From: an uncultured Synechococcus sp.
GTDB taxonomy: Bacteria; Cyanobacteriota; Cyanobacteriia; PCC-6307; Cyanobiaceae
Direction: 5' to 3'
DNA length: 13,356 nt
NCBI GenBank assembly: GCA_937975655.1
Contig: CALJTZ010000457.1
Span: 1 to 13,356 of the forward strand
The notes under the pieces are model-generated. The model was not told the DNA's origin, made no database searches, and saw only the letters and a program-made list of their open reading frames with translations. The first letter of the stretch is position 1. Each line of letters starts with the position of its first letter. A program made the position numbers and the translations under genes. Shown here piece after piece: positions 13,356-13,356 of this stretch.

Positions 13356-13356
13356 G

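Noticed and set aside
1..13356. CRISPR array, rRNA or insertion sequence with terminal inverted repeats
   Set aside because: No regularly spaced repeats, rRNA signatures or transposase-like frames were seen on either strand.

Overview
The window looks like chromosome of a GC-rich picocyanobacterium (Cyanobium / Synechococcus-like). This rests on gene content and order recognised by eye: ubiD and comB back to back, then nit1, a cell-wall amidase, glutamate racemase, a long-chain prenyl diphosphate synthase, acetyl-CoA synthetase, DUF1350, PrxQ and a DEDDh exonuclease. No database search was possible.

Layout. Positions 1-600 (minus strand) are anomalous. A UbiD-family decarboxylase starts normally at 1247 but stops being UbiD near 590. 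The sequence then reads in turn as a metal-type RND pump fragment, a charged helical stretch, a two-unit PsiF repeat, and the N-terminal end of a superfamily I helicase. The first and last switches fall where the two neighbours share a short motif. That pattern suggests chimeric joins (assembly or amplification artefacts) more than a natural gene. Positions 1316-5899 (plus) hold comB, nit1, amiC, murI and sds, tightly packed, with amiC and murI overlapping by ATGA. A HAD phosphatase (5909-6571, minus) converges on sds and diverges from acs (6678-8684, plus). bcp/prxQ and DUF1350 form a two-gene minus-strand unit, again joined by an ATGA overlap. A DEDDh exonuclease (9951-10817) and a small conserved protein (10902-11156) end the core block.

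At 11198-11297 there is an intrinsic terminator next to the 3' part of a tRNA-Pro(GGG) gene, cut at the 5' edge of the anticodon stem. A 3'-only tRNA copy that keeps its own downstream terminator is the expected scar of an element integrated into a tRNA gene. The orientation places chromosome to the left and the element to the right. To the right are a 760-base stretch without a recognisable gene, a DUF932 (phage/plasmid-type) gene with its own terminator, and the C-terminal end of another unrecognised gene at the window edge. No integrase is visible in the window.

Functionally the core genes are housekeeping: peptidoglycan precursor supply and remodelling (murI, amiC), plastoquinone side-chain synthesis (sds), acetate activation (acs), metabolite repair (nit1), peroxide defence (bcp) and nucleic acid processing (exonuclease). 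Several starts are GTG, and TAnnnT -10-like boxes lie 19-27 bases upstream of several start codons, implying very short leaders.
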